Assembly (NCBI GenBank): GCA_937132145.1
Contig: CAKZNY010000350.1
Location: 1 to 5,774 of the forward strand
Source of the DNA: an uncultured Paracoccaceae bacterium
Lineage (GTDB): Bacteria; Pseudomonadota; Alphaproteobacteria; Rhodobacterales; Rhodobacteraceae
Reading direction: 5' to 3'
DNA length: 5,774 nucleotides
Part shown: in pieces, positions 5,739-5,774 of the stretch
Layout of the letters: each line of letters starts with the position of its first letter
How positions within the stretch are numbered: position 1 is the stretch's first letter
Translations under genes and position numbers: made by a program
Notes under the pieces: model-generated
Databases searched by the model: none
What the model was told of the DNA's origin: nothing
The model's input: the letters and a program-made list of their open reading frames with translations, nothing else

Positions 5739-5774
5739 GTGTCTGACGCTTTAAATTCAACAGTTTTGGAAGCA
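5739..5774 (+). CDS. dnaA: Start of the chromosomal replication initiator gene dnaA (first 12 codons only)
   Basis: Twelve codons reading MSDALNSTVLEA from a GTG start, open to the window edge. These residues alone do not identify the protein; they precede the conserved part of DnaA domain I. The call rests on context: dnaA follows rpsT in Rhodobacterales and Rhizobiales, a monocistronic rpsT with a terminator lies upstream, and the intervening gap carries cell-cycle-type sites. DnaA would be the AAA+ ATPase that opens the replication origin. The frame is open upstream to a TAA at 5574, with in-frame ATG at 5706 and GTGs at 5592 and 5625, so a longer N-terminus is formally possible, but the strong Shine-Dalgarno points to 5739. 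Confidence 0.75.
   Translation, partial: MSDALNSTVLEA

Overview
The window is a stretch of conserved chromosomal core from an alphaproteobacterium, most likely a Rhodobacterales (Roseobacter/Rhodobacter group) member. Three things point there: the gene order mutM - enoyl-CoA hydratase - rpsT - dnaA, the alphaproteobacterial style of the DXS and MutM proteins, and moderately GC-rich coding DNA. No mobile element, CRISPR array, tRNA or rRNA was seen.

Left half, minus strand (positions 1-3300): a tight operon read right to left. It holds a histone-deacetylase-family zinc hydrolase, xseB (exonuclease VII small subunit), ispA (farnesyl diphosphate synthase type) and dxs (1-deoxy-D-xylulose-5-phosphate synthase, cut by the window edge). 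Junctions are ATGA (4-nt overlap), TGATG (1-nt overlap) and a 13-nt gap in which the ispA stop codon overlaps the dxs Shine-Dalgarno. dxs makes the entry metabolite of the MEP isoprenoid pathway and ispA condenses the C5 products, so the operon joins the start and an early condensation step of isoprenoid synthesis to two genes with no evident isoprenoid role.

Right half, plus strand (3362-5774): mutM (8-oxoguanine/Fapy DNA glycosylase) starts 61 bp from the divergent deacetylase gene. It is followed by an enoyl-CoA hydratase, then rpsT (ribosomal protein S20) with its own promoter and a strong intrinsic terminator. After a 307-bp AT-rich gap come the first 12 codons of what is, by position, dnaA.

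The most informative part is the noncoding DNA around rpsT and dnaA. It holds a perfect TTAA-N7-TTAA match to the CtrA consensus inside a very AT-rich stretch just before dnaA, a concentration of GANTC (CcrM methylation) sites, one of them overlapping the rpsT -35 element, and a near-consensus DnaA box. Together these suggest cell-cycle control of dnaA and possibly rpsT. I see no undescribed multi-gene system here; the novelty is regulatory and needs testing.
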